DNA of 64,000 nt. Origin: Dermatobacter hominis. GTDB lineage: Bacteria > Actinomycetota > Acidimicrobiia > Acidimicrobiales > Microtrichaceae. Positions 7,613 to 16,647 of this stretch are shown one piece after another. How positions within the stretch are numbered: position 1 is the stretch's first letter; each line of letters opens with the position of its first letter. A program made the translations under genes and the position numbers. Location of the stretch: positions 2,108,001 to 2,172,000 of the forward strand of contig NZ_CP085840.1 in NCBI RefSeq assembly GCF_020715685.1, read 5' to 3'. The notes beneath the pieces were generated by a model, which was given only the letters and a program-made list of their open reading frames with translations, made no database searches and was not told the origin of the DNA.

Positions 7613-9157
7613 TCAGAAGGCGAAGTAGATGAACGGCGCGACCCCGACGGGGCCGAGCAGGTTGGCGATCACCAGGAAGAGGCCGACGCCCACGCCGAGG
7701 ACCGCAGGCGGCAGCTTCGACGCCCGGTACTCGAGCGCATCGCCGAGCTGCCGGGGCACGAACTGGCCGACCATGCCCGCCCCGATCGTCAGGAGCACGA
7801 GCGGCGTGACGAGGTCGCCCACGCCCCAGCGCGTGACGATGCCGGTGAGGTAGTCGATGGCGGTCGGCAGGTCGACGGCGCGGAAGAACACCCACCCCAC
7901 GGTCACGAAGGCGAACACCGCGAGGCGCGACAGCCAGACGTTCGGCTCGCGCCGGGCCACCTCGGGCCGGGCCATCACCCGCGTCGACCCGTCGTCGGGA
8001 CCTCGCTCCTCGGGCGCGTCGGGATCTCGGATGTCGATCGCGCCGCGGCGCCACGGACGGGGCGGCCGCTCGCGCCACTTGCGCTCCAGCACCAGACCGA
8101 AGCCGTGGTAGAAGCCCCAGATCACGAAGGTCCAGTTGGCGCCGTGCCACAGGCCGCCGATCGCCATCGTGAGCACGAGGTTCCGCGACTCGGCGCGCTC
8201 GCCGCCGCGGTTGCCGCCGAGCGGGATGTACACGTAGTCGCGGAGCCACCGCGACAGGGTCATGTGCCAGCGGCGCCAGAAGTCCTGGATCGAGGTCGCC
8301 GAGTAGGGCTGGTCGAAGTTGTCCGGGAACCGGATGCCCATGAGCATCGCGATGCCGATCGCCATGTCGGTGTAGCCGGAGAAGTCGGCGTAGATCTGCA
8401 CCGCGTAGGCGACGGCCGCGGCGACGAGCTCGCCGTTGGGCGACTGGCCCGGGGATGCGAAGACGGGGTCGACGATCGCGGTCGCGAGGTAGTTGGCGAT
8501 CACGACCTTCTTGAACATGCCGCGGCAGATCAGGCGGGCGGCCCGGACCGCGTCGACGCTGTCGCGGTTGCGGCGACGGCGCAGCTGCGGCTCGAACTCC
8601 GACACCCGCACGATCGGACCGGCCACGAGGTGCGGGAAGAACGACAGGTAGACCGCGAAGTCGAGGAACGGGATCGGCTCCTGGTCCTGCCGGTAGACGT
8701 CCACGACGTAGCTGATGGCGCAGAACGTGAAGAACGAGATGCCGACCGGCAGGCCGACCTTGATGAGCAGGGCGGTGGGCGCGAGGCCGAGCGGCTCGAG
8801 CACCTGCAGCAGCGAGTCGACGAAGAACCCGTAGTACTTGAAGAACCCCAGCACGACGAGGTTCACGACGATGCCGAGCACCATCGCAGCGCGGGCGCTG
8901 CGGTCGGTGCGGGCCCGCGACACGAGCTGCACGACGAGGTGGTTGGCGATCGTCGAGCCGGCGAGCAACAGGCAGAACCGGGCGTCCCACCAGCCGTAGA
9001 AGACGTAGCTGGCCGCCAGGACGAAGAGGCGCCACTGCAGCGGTCGGTCCGAGAGCCGCCAGCTGACCCCGAGGACGACGACGAAGAAGATCGCGAACGT
9101 CATCGTCGGGAAGAGCACCGCACCATTGAAGCCGCGGGCTGCGGGGAGGAGCCGCAT
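7613..9157 (-). CDS. MBOAT family membrane-bound O-acyltransferase (AlgI/DltB-like)
   Basis: 514 residues with about ten membrane segments. Diagnostic segments are SYVFYGWWDARF, FFPHLVAGPIVR, DFSGYTDMAIGIA, FWRRWHMTLSRWLRDYVYIP and the conserved active-site histidine in GGLWHGANWTFVIWG. It should transfer an acyl, often acetyl, group onto an exported polysaccharide or cell-wall polymer together with the downstream SGNH protein. The ATG at 9157 has GGAG seven bases upstream. A GTG at 9118 would give the more usual MLFPTMTF-type N-terminus, so the first 13 residues are uncertain. No polysaccharide synthase lies beside it, so the acceptor is unknown. Confidence 0.9.
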   Translation of the reverse strand: MRLLPAARGFNGAVLFPTMTFAIFFVVVLGVSWRLSDRPLQWRLFVLAASYVFYGWWDARFCLLLAGSTIANHLVVQLVSRARTDRSARAAMVLGIVVNLVVLGFFKYYGFFVDSLLQVLEPLGLAPTALLIKVGLPVGISFFTFCAISYVVDVYRQDQEPIPFLDFAVYLSFFPHLVAGPIVRVSEFEPQLRRRRNRDSVDAVRAARLICRGMFKKVVIANYLATAIVDPVFASPGQSPNGELVAAAVAYAVQIYADFSGYTDMAIGIAMLMGIRFPDNFDQPYSATSIQDFWRRWHMTLSRWLRDYVYIPLGGNRGGERAESRNLVLTMAIGGLWHGANWTFVIWGFYHGFGLVLERKWRERPPRPWRRGAIDIRDPDAPEERGPDDGSTRVMARPEVARREPNVWLSRLAVFAFVTVGWVFFRAVDLPTAIDYLTGIVTRWGVGDLVTPLVLLTIGAGMVGQFVPRQLGDALEYRASKLPPAVLGVGVGLFLVIANLLGPVGVAPFIYFAF

Positions 9158-9195
9158 CCCGGCGCTCCGGGCCCCTCGGGGACCCGGAGGTGATT

Positions 9196-9212
9196 TCCTA
9201 CCCCGAGTAGGA
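9196..9212. promoter_or_regulatory. Inverted repeat, possible operator for the transporter locus
   Basis: TCCTAC-CCCGA-GTAGGA has perfect 6-base arms. It sits 22 bases before the start of the gene at 9235, in the short divergent region shared with the MBOAT gene. Role inferred from position and symmetry. Confidence 0.35.
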
Positions 9213-9234
9213 CTAATGTCACAGGAGGCGGTCG

Positions 9235-10776
9235 GTGCTGGGGTGCCGACGAACGATCGTCGACGTCGACGTCCGGGGGGACGACGTGCACTACCGGGGG
9301 AACCGGCGAGCGGATGGCGGTCCGTCGGAGCGGGCGACGGGGCGTGGGAGGCGCACTGCGGTGCTGCGCGCCTGCTTCCTCGCGACCGCCGTCGTCGCCT
9401 TCGCCTCGTCCATCGGCGGCGCCTCCTCCGACGGCTTCCACACGGGCGACGCCCAGGCCAGCGCCGACACGTTCTCGCTGAACCTGAAGGCGGCGAACGC
9501 CACGATCGGGTTCACCTACGGCCGCTCGCTCGCCGGGTACCAGGACCGCACCGGGACCTCCGAGGCCCGGGCGCTCGACCTCGGCGTGCTCCCCGTCCTC
9601 TTCGCAGGCGAGCAGTGCGACGGCACACCCGGGCTGCTGAACGCCGACACGCTGCCGAAGCTCACCCGGGCGGACTCGTCGGAAGAGGGCGCAGCCGCGT
9701 CACGACGGCTCCAGGCGTTCCAGCCGGGGATCGGCGGCGCACCGGCCGGGCCGTCGGCGGGGTTCCAGGACGCGACCGCCACGCCGCTGCCGTCGTCGTG
9801 GGCGGGCACGGAGTCGGCGCCCGCCGACATCGGGCTCATCGCGATCGACGGCGGCCGCACCGAGGTCACGACCCAGCTGAAGGACCAGGTCCGCGAGGCG
9901 CACGCCGTGTCGACCGCGGAGCAGCTCCGGGTGCTGGGCGGCCTTTTCACGTTCAACAAGCCCCGGTGGGAGGCGACGGCCCAGTCCGGTGCCCGCAGCT
10001 CCGCGACCGGGTCGTTCTCGTTCGCCAGCGCCACCGTGCTCGGCATCCCCCGGTCACCGGCCGACGCGCTGGCCGACCTCGAGGGCTTCAAGGCCGGGCT
10101 GGAGCAGTTGCTCGCGCCCCTCGGCGTCGTGCTCGACCTGCCGAAGGTCGAGGTGCGCGACGACGGGGTCAAGGTCACGCCGATGGGCTTCCGGATCGTC
10201 GACCCGCCCTTCGGCTCGCAGGTGGTGCTGCCGTTCCTCGGCCAGATCGACACCCAGGTGGCGCAGTGGCGCGAGGACCTGCTCGCGCGGGACTGCAAGA
10301 ACGCCACCGTGCTGACCGTCGTCGACGTGCTGCTCGGCGTGCTGGGCGGCTCGGGCTCGGTCGAGGCGCTCGCCGGCGGCGTCGACGTCTCGACCCACGA
10401 CACCGACTACTCGATCCCCCCGATCGAGACGCTGCCCGAGTCGGCCGCGGTGACCGACACGCTGCCGCTGACCGACCTGGGGGTCGACGACCTGTCCTCG
10501 GGCTACTCCGACCTGGGCGCCGGCGACCTCGACGCCTCGTACGACACCGGTGCGCCGCTCGACCTCTCCACGGACCTCGGGTCCGTGCCGGTCACGCCGT
10601 CGGTGGCCGGCGCTCGCGAGGAGGCGGTCCTGCCGACCGCGTCGCTCGGCGGCATGGAGGAGGGCACGGCCGGCAAGGCGGGGGTGGCGGTCGGGACGAT
10701 CGCGCTGCTCGGCGCGCTCGGTCTGTCGCTCGGCGACCGGCTGGTGGGCCGGCGCGCCAGGAGGATGATCCCGTGA
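9235..10776 (+). CDS. Exported, C-terminally anchored protein of unknown function
   Basis: 513 residues. The GTG start has an excellent AGGAGG six bases upstream. A hydrophobic export segment follows a basic N-terminus (about residues 42-64). A large extracytoplasmic body comes next, without recognised catalytic motifs, with a few cysteines and an Asp/Ser/Leu-rich stretch near residues 400-450. The C-terminus has one membrane segment (GVAVGTIALLGALGLSL) and a short basic tail, RRARRMIP, as in single-pass anchored surface proteins. It comes before the substrate-binding protein and fused transporter on the same strand, so a role in presenting or capturing their ligand is possible. I cannot assign a family. 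Confidence 0.6.
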   Translation: MLGCRRTIVDVDVRGDDVHYRGNRRADGGPSERATGRGRRTAVLRACFLATAVVAFASSIGGASSDGFHTGDAQASADTFSLNLKAANATIGFTYGRSLAGYQDRTGTSEARALDLGVLPVLFAGEQCDGTPGLLNADTLPKLTRADSSEEGAAASRRLQAFQPGIGGAPAGPSAGFQDATATPLPSSWAGTESAPADIGLIAIDGGRTEVTTQLKDQVREAHAVSTAEQLRVLGGLFTFNKPRWEATAQSGARSSATGSFSFASATVLGIPRSPADALADLEGFKAGLEQLLAPLGVVLDLPKVEVRDDGVKVTPMGFRIVDPPFGSQVVLPFLGQIDTQVAQWREDLLARDCKNATVLTVVDVLLGVLGGSGSVEALAGGVDVSTHDTDYSIPPIETLPESAAVTDTLPLTDLGVDDLSSGYSDLGAGDLDASYDTGAPLDLSTDLGSVPVTPSVAGAREEAVLPTASLGGMEEGTAGKAGVAVGTIALLGALGLSLGDRLVGRRARRMIP

Positions 10777-10878
10777 CGGCCACGGCACGCGCGACCGGAC
10801 CGGCGACGCGGACGGGACCGACGGTCGGAACTGGTTCGACGGTGGGGACGGACGAGCGCAGGCGAGGGGGCGGAGGAC

Positions 10879-12558
10879 ATGGCTGACGGAGCACGCGACC
10901 GGCTGTTCAGGGGCTACGGCCCGCTGATCGGCTTCGCGGCGATCTTCCTGGCGGTGGCGGTGCTCGTGCCCAGCCAGCAGCGCGAGGTGCGGGTGGAGTC
11001 CGCCGGCAGCTCGTCGGACGACTCGAGCGTCAGCACCGACGACGCCGCGGTCGCCGGCGCGACCGAGACGGTCCCGGGCGCCGACGCCGCGACGGGCGCG
11101 GTCGACCCGTCGGCCGCCGGCGCTGGCGGCGCGGGGGCGGGCGCAGGCGGGGGCAAGGCGCGCGGCGGCTCGACCACCGGCCCGGCCAAGGTCGCGGGCT
11201 GCGGCGCCGCTCAGATCCCCGGCGACCCCTACTCTCCGCCGTGCGTGCAGTTCTCCGGGAGCAACGGCGGGGCGACCAGCCGCGGCGTGACCGCCGACAA
11301 GGTCGTGGTGTCGGTGCGCATCGGCAGCTTCGCCAACGGCATGCTCGACGCCGTCTCGAAGGTGGCCAACGCCAAGATCCCCAACGAGAGCCCGGCGGTG
11401 ATCACCAAGACGGTCAGCGGGCTCGTCGACTACTTCAACAAGCGGTTCCAGTTCTACGGGCGCAAGCTCGAGGTCGTGCAGTGGGACGGCAAGGGCGACG
11501 TCCTGAAGGAGACGACCGGCGGCGGGCAGGAGGGCGCGCAGGCCGATGCGCTCAAGGTGTCGCAGGAGCTGAAGGCCTTCGCCGACATCTCCGCCGTGTC
11601 GCCGGTGTACGCCGACGCGCTGGCCTCGAAGCAGGTCATCAACATCGGCGTCCCGTACACGTCCCGTGAGTGGATGAACCAGCGCCGGCCCTGGTCGTGG
11701 AGCCAGTTCACGGACTGCTCGACGGTGGTCGAGAGCGTGTCGAGCTACTACGCCACGAAGCTGGCCGGCCAGCCCGCTGCGCTGGCGGGCGGCGACCTCA
11801 AGGGCAAGCCGCGGCGGGCGATGATCATCGCCCCCGAGAACTCCTGGTACCAGGAGTGCGTGCGGGCGGGCATCTCGCTCCTGCAGAAGGCGGGCAAGGC
11901 CGGCGACCTCGTCGACTCGTTGAAGTACCAGATCGACATCCCGCGCATGTCGGACCAGGCCGGCTCGCTCATCCAGAAGCTGAAGGCCGAGAACGTCACG
12001 ACGGTCGTGTGCGGCTGCGACCCGCTGATCCTCACGTTCCTCACCGCCAAGGCGAAGGAGCAGGGCTACCAGCCCGAGTGGGTGGTCACCGGCGTCGCCC
12101 TCGTCGACAACGACATGATCGGGCAGATCCTCCAGCAGGACCAGTGGGCCCGGTCGTTCGGGATCAGCTTCGCCGGGGCGCCGCAGCCCGCCGGCCAGGG
12201 CCTCGGCTACCGGGCCTACAAGTCGGTGCGGCCCGACGAGCCCTCGGTCGGCGTGGAGCTCATCTACAACCAGCTGTACCTGCTGGCGATCGGCATCCAG
12301 GGCGCCGGGCCGAACCTCACCCCGCAGTCGTTCGAGAAGGCGATGTTCGACTACCCGAAGCGCACCGGCCCGTACGGGACGTGGGGCTTCGGACCGAACG
12401 ACTACACCACGACCGACGACGCCCACGAGGTGTTCTGGAACCCGGCGGCCCCGTCGGTGCAGACGCGCTCGCCGGGCACGTACCAGGACCCGAACGGCGG
12501 CGCCCGCTACCCCATCGGCAAGTGGCCGGCCACGCCGCCCCGGTCGGCCGCCGGATGA
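10879..12558 (+). CDS. Branched-chain amino-acid-type ABC transporter substrate-binding protein
   Basis: 559 residues, in the periplasmic binding protein type I group (Liv/amide family). An uncleaved-looking hydrophobic anchor (LIGFAAIFLAVAVLV, about residues 15-30) precedes a Gly/Ala-rich linker. The binding domain begins near residue 134 with GVTADKVVVSVRIGS, and later segments such as GVPYTSREW and a long C-terminal ligand-lobe pattern follow. There is no lipobox, so it is probably tethered by the N-terminal helix. GGAGG lies just before the ATG. The stop overlaps the start of the fused transporter (ATGA), which makes this the cognate receptor. The ligand may be an amino acid, amide, urea or another small solute. 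Confidence 0.85.
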   Translation: MADGARDRLFRGYGPLIGFAAIFLAVAVLVPSQQREVRVESAGSSSDDSSVSTDDAAVAGATETVPGADAATGAVDPSAAGAGGAGAGAGGGKARGGSTTGPAKVAGCGAAQIPGDPYSPPCVQFSGSNGGATSRGVTADKVVVSVRIGSFANGMLDAVSKVANAKIPNESPAVITKTVSGLVDYFNKRFQFYGRKLEVVQWDGKGDVLKETTGGGQEGAQADALKVSQELKAFADISAVSPVYADALASKQVINIGVPYTSREWMNQRRPWSWSQFTDCSTVVESVSSYYATKLAGQPAALAGGDLKGKPRRAMIIAPENSWYQECVRAGISLLQKAGKAGDLVDSLKYQIDIPRMSDQAGSLIQKLKAENVTTVVCGCDPLILTFLTAKAKEQGYQPEWVVTGVALVDNDMIGQILQQDQWARSFGISFAGAPQPAGQGLGYRAYKSVRPDEPSVGVELIYNQLYLLAIGIQGAGPNLTPQSFEKAMFDYPKRTGPYGTWGFGPNDYTTTDDAHEVFWNPAAPSVQTRSPGTYQDPNGGARYPIGKWPATPPRSAAG

Positions 12559-15500
12559 CCACCCACCCCGGCTCCCTGCCGGAGCACCAGCACGAGCTCG
12601 TGGTCGACCCCGACCGGCCCCGCGCCGCGCCGGTCACCGAGGTCGACCCGGAGCTGGTCGACCCGCCGCTCGTCGGCGACGGCGCGACCGACCCCGCCGC
12701 CGGCGGCGCCCCGCCCGACGAGCCCTGGTACGACCACGGTGACGACGGTGGCGGCGGTGAGCCGATCCGCCCGGCCCGCCGCACCTACGGCTCGCTGCCG
12801 CTCGCCGCGCGCCTCGCCGCCTGGGTCGGTGGGCTGGCGCTCCTGTGGCTGCTGCTCGGCGCCGTGCTGCCGTCGGGGGCGCCGCTCGGCGTGGTGCTGT
12901 CGGGCGCCATCATCGGGTCGGCCACCGGCCTGACCGCCGTCGGCCTCATCCTGATCTGGCGGGCCAACCGGGTCATCAACTTCGCGAACGGCGCCATGGC
13001 CGGCGTCGCCGGCCTGACCGCCGTCCACCTGTTCGTGTCCTGGGGCTGGCCGTACTGGACGACGCTGATCACGGCCCCGCTGCTCGGCCTGGTCGTCGGC
13101 GCGCTGGTCGAGGTGCTGATCATCCGCCGCTTCACGAACGCCCCGCGGCTCGTGCTGACGGTGGCGACGATCGGCCTCGCGCAGCTCCTCGGCGGCATCG
13201 AGCTCCTGATCCCGTCCCGGGTGTTCGACGCACCCGGGATGGTGCTCGGGGCCTTCGAGACGCCGCTCAACACCGTCGAGTTCGAGGTCGGGGCCGTCCT
13301 CATCAACGGCAACCACCTGCTCACGCTCGCCGTGGTGCCCGTCGTCGTGGCGGTCCTCGCCTGGTTCCTCCGGCGGTCGCTCGCCGGCACCGCCATCCGC
13401 GCCGCGTCCGAGAACACCGACCGGGCCCGCCTCCTGGGCGTGCCCGTGCGCAACCTCACGACCGCCGTGTGGGCGATCGCCGGGGCGCTCGCCGCCCTCA
13501 CCTTCGTGCTGCAGGCCCCGTTCCAGGGCGCGGCGCCCTCCGCCGCCGCCGGCCCGGCGATCCTGCTGCCGGCGCTGGCCGCGGCGATCGTGGCCCGGAT
13601 GGAGTCGCTGCCCGTCGCGTTCGGCGCCGCCATCGGCCTCGGCGTGATGCAGCAGCTCGTCCGATGGAACACCGACACGCCGTCGCTGGTCGACGTCGCG
13701 ATCCTGGTGGTGATCCTCGTGGCGCTGCTGGTCGGCGAGCGCAACCGCTCCCGGGCCCACGACGCCGACGGCGGCTGGCGCAACGCGGACCTGATCCGGA
13801 GCCTGGCGCCGGCGGTGGCCGCGCTCCCGGTCGTCCGGTGGGCCAAGCGGGCCGGCGTGGTGCTGCTCGTGCTCGGAGCCGTCCTGCTGCCGCTACGGCT
13901 CGGCCCGTCCGACGCCTTCTCGATGTCGATCATGGCGGTGTGGGCGATCGTCGCCGTCTCGCTGGTCGTCCTCACCGGCTGGGCGGGCCAGATCAGCCTC
14001 GGCCAGTTCGCCATCGTCGGCGCCGGCGCGATCGTCGCCGGCAACATGGTCTCGCGCTGGAACATCGACCTGTTCCTCGTGCTGGCCGTCGCCACCGCCA
14101 CCGGTGCGCTCGTCGCCGTGCTGCTCGGCGTGCCTGCGCTCCGCATCAAGGGGCCGTTCCTCGCGGTCGTCACGCTGGCCTTCGCCGTGGTGCTCGACGG
14201 CTACGTGCTCAACCCCAACGTGTTCCCCGAGCTCATCCCGCAGACGGTGACCCGGCCGCTCCTGTGGGGCCGGGTCGACCTCGAGGACGAGCGATCCATG
14301 CTGTGGTTCACGCTGGCGTGCCTGGCGGTGTGCATCCTCGTCGCCCGCAGCGTCCGCCGGTCGCGCTCCGGGCGGCTGCTGATCGCGGCCCGGGACAACC
14401 GGAAGGCGACCGAGGCGGCGTCGGTGTCCGCCCGCTGGGCGACGCTCCAGGGCTTCATCTTCTCCGGCGCGCTCGCCGGGCTCGCCGGCGGCCTCCACGT
14501 GCTGCTGCTCCACGGCGCCCGCGAGGGCAGCTACCAGGTGGTGCAGAGCGTCGAGGTGTTCTCGGGCGCCACGATCGGTGGGCTCGGATCGCTGGGCGGC
14601 GCCATCGTCGGCGCCGCCGGGCTCCGGGGCGCGCAGGACCTCGACGCGACGATCCGCCTCGTCGGCGCCGGCGTCGGCGTGCTGGTCGTGCTGTGGGCGG
14701 TGCCGGCCGGCCTCGCCGGGCTGGCCGCCCGGCTGCGCGACCGCATCGTGCGGCCGATCGCCCGTCGCGCCGGGCTCGACCTCGAGGGACAACCCCTGGC
14801 GGACCCCGCCGCCGCCGACGCCCACGACGACTCCACCGGTGCTGCTGCGCAGGACCAGGAGGAACCGTCCGGAACCGCGCACCATCACGGCGGCGGGGAG
14901 CCGGAGCCGGTCCCGCCGCCGTTCCTCGGCACCGTGGACCGCCCGCTGTGGGACCGGCCCGAGCCGCTGCTACGGGCCGGCGACGTCGACGTGAGCTACG
15001 GGCAGCTGCAGGTGCTGTTCGGGGTCGACCTCGACGTCCACGACGGCGAGGTCGTCGCGCTGCTCGGCACCAACGGCGCCGGCAAGTCGACGCTGCTCAA
15101 GGCCGTCTGCGGCCTGTCGGGCTCGTCGGGCGACATCACGCTCGACGGCCGGCGCATCAGCGGTCGCTCGCCCGAGCAGATCGTGCGCGACGGCGTGGCC
15201 CTGATGCCGGGCGGCAAGGCCGTGTTCCCGACCCTGAGCGTGACCGACCACCTGCGGCTGGCGTGCTGGACGTTCCGCAAGGACGGCGACCGCATCGACG
15301 AGGACATGGCCGAGGTGCACCGGCTCTTCCCCATCCTCGAGGAGCGGCGCACCCAGCTCGCCGGTGACCTGTCCGGCGGCGAGCAGCAGCAGCTCGCGCT
15401 GGCGATGACGCTCCTGCTCCGACCACGCGTGCTGCTCATCGACGAGCTGTCGCTCGGCCTGTCACCGCTGATCGTCGCCGCCCTGTGCGACGTCGTGCGC

Positions 15501-16631
15501 ACGCTCAACGAGGGCGGCATGACGATCGTCGTGGTCGAGCAGTCGGTCAACGTCGCGCTGACGCTCGCCGAGCGGGCGGTGTTCATGGAGAAGGGCACGG
15601 TGCGCTTCGAGGGCCCGACGCGCGAGCTGCTCGAGCGGCCCGACCTCCTCCGGTCGGTGTTCATCGAGGGCGCGGGCGCCGCCGAGGGCGCCGCCGACAG
15701 CCCGTCGGATCCGGCCGACGAGGTGCTCGCCGCGATCGACCTGACCGCCCTCGACGGGCCCGGGCCCCTCGGCGCCCCGGCGGACGCCGACGCCGAGGAC
15801 GATCCGGCGGAGCGCCCGACCGTCCTGCGCTGCCGCGACGTCACCAAGCGGTTCGGCGGCGTGCAGGCGCTCAGCCACGTCGACCTGACCGTCCACGCCG
15901 GAGAGATCGTCGGCCTCATCGGCCAGAACGGCGCGGGCAAGACGACCCTCATGGACTGCGTGTCGGGGTTCCACCGCATCGACGCCGACGACCGCGACGG
16001 CGGCGAGATCGTGTTCCGCGGCGTGGACGTCACCGCCTGGACGCCGGCCGAGCGGGCCCGCAGTGGCATGGGCCGCACGTTCCAGGAGGCCCGGCTGTTC
16101 CCGTCGCTCACCGTGACCGAGACCCTGGCGGTGGCGTGCGAGCGCGGCGTCGGGAGCCGGTCGATGGTCGCCGACGCCACCCGCCAGCCGGCGTCGTACC
16201 TCGCCGAGGACGACACGATGGCGCGGGTCCGGGAGCTGACGAGGATGCTCGGGCTCGAGCGCTACGCCCACACGCCGACGTCGGTGCTGTCGACCGGCAC
16301 TCGGCGGATCGTCGAGCTCGGCTGCCTGCTGGCCGAGGATCCGGTGCTGATGCTGCTCGACGAGCCGTCGGCCGGCGTGGCCCAGCGCGAGACCGAGGCG
16401 CTCGGCCCGCTCCTGCGGCGCATCCGCGACCACACGGGCGCGGCCATGCTCGTCATCGAGCACGACATGCCGCTCCTGTCCGGCCTGTGCGACCGGCTGG
16501 TCGCCATGGAGCTCGGTTCGGTGGTCGTCGACGGCGCGCCCGCCGAGGTGCTCGAGCACCCGGCGGTCGTGGCGTCCTACCTCGGCACCGACGCCGCCGC
16601 GATCAACCGCAGCGGCGCGGTGCTCGGCTGA
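12555..16631 (+). CDS. Fused ABC transporter: LivH-LivM permeases plus LivF- and LivG-type ATPases
   Basis: 1358 residues in one uninterrupted reading frame. Order: acidic cytoplasmic leader (1-75); LivH-like permease (about 80-420, with VINFANGAMAG at 140-150); LivM-like permease (about 425-745, with LTGWAGQISLGQF); linker; LivF-like ATPase (about 810-1035) with Walker A GTNGAGKST at 838-846 and signature LSGGE at 939-943; LivG-like ATPase (about 1090-1350) with Walker A GQNGAGKTT at 1123-1131 but a deviant signature LSTGT at 1245-1249. In most bacteria these are four separate proteins. It should import the ligand delivered by the overlapping binding protein, using ATP. Partial fusions of Liv components are known; a four-domain fusion is less usual. 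Confidence 0.9.
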   Translation: MTTHPGSLPEHQHELVVDPDRPRAAPVTEVDPELVDPPLVGDGATDPAAGGAPPDEPWYDHGDDGGGGEPIRPARRTYGSLPLAARLAAWVGGLALLWLLLGAVLPSGAPLGVVLSGAIIGSATGLTAVGLILIWRANRVINFANGAMAGVAGLTAVHLFVSWGWPYWTTLITAPLLGLVVGALVEVLIIRRFTNAPRLVLTVATIGLAQLLGGIELLIPSRVFDAPGMVLGAFETPLNTVEFEVGAVLINGNHLLTLAVVPVVVAVLAWFLRRSLAGTAIRAASENTDRARLLGVPVRNLTTAVWAIAGALAALTFVLQAPFQGAAPSAAAGPAILLPALAAAIVARMESLPVAFGAAIGLGVMQQLVRWNTDTPSLVDVAILVVILVALLVGERNRSRAHDADGGWRNADLIRSLAPAVAALPVVRWAKRAGVVLLVLGAVLLPLRLGPSDAFSMSIMAVWAIVAVSLVVLTGWAGQISLGQFAIVGAGAIVAGNMVSRWNIDLFLVLAVATATGALVAVLLGVPALRIKGPFLAVVTLAFAVVLDGYVLNPNVFPELIPQTVTRPLLWGRVDLEDERSMLWFTLACLAVCILVARSVRRSRSGRLLIAARDNRKATEAASVSARWATLQGFIFSGALAGLAGGLHVLLLHGAREGSYQVVQSVEVFSGATIGGLGSLGGAIVGAAGLRGAQDLDATIRLVGAGVGVLVVLWAVPAGLAGLAARLRDRIVRPIARRAGLDLEGQPLADPAAADAHDDSTGAAAQDQEEPSGTAHHHGGGEPEPVPPPFLGTVDRPLWDRPEPLLRAGDVDVSYGQLQVLFGVDLDVHDGEVVALLGTNGAGKSTLLKAVCGLSGSSGDITLDGRRISGRSPEQIVRDGVALMPGGKAVFPTLSVTDHLRLACWTFRKDGDRIDEDMAEVHRLFPILEERRTQLAGDLSGGEQQQLALAMTLLLRPRVLLIDELSLGLSPLIVAALCDVVRTLNEGGMTIVVVEQSVNVALTLAERAVFMEKGTVRFEGPTRELLERPDLLRSVFIEGAGAAEGAADSPSDPADEVLAAIDLTALDGPGPLGAPADADAEDDPAERPTVLRCRDVTKRFGGVQALSHVDLTVHAGEIVGLIGQNGAGKTTLMDCVSGFHRIDADDRDGGEIVFRGVDVTAWTPAERARSGMGRTFQEARLFPSLTVTETLAVACERGVGSRSMVADATRQPASYLAEDDTMARVRELTRMLGLERYAHTPTSVLSTGTRRIVELGCLLAEDPVLMLLDEPSAGVAQRETEALGPLLRRIRDHTGAAMLVIEHDMPLLSGLCDRLVAMELGSVVVDGAPAEVLEHPAVVASYLGTDAAAINRSGAVLG

Positions 16632-16647
16632 GCCCGATCCGGGCCGA

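Noticed and set aside
11670-12554. An upstream extension of the fused transporter frame across the binding-protein gene
   Set aside because: Translation of this part is Arg/Gly/Pro-rich noise in a second frame of a clear binding-protein gene; the ATG at 12555 overlapping its stop is the real start.
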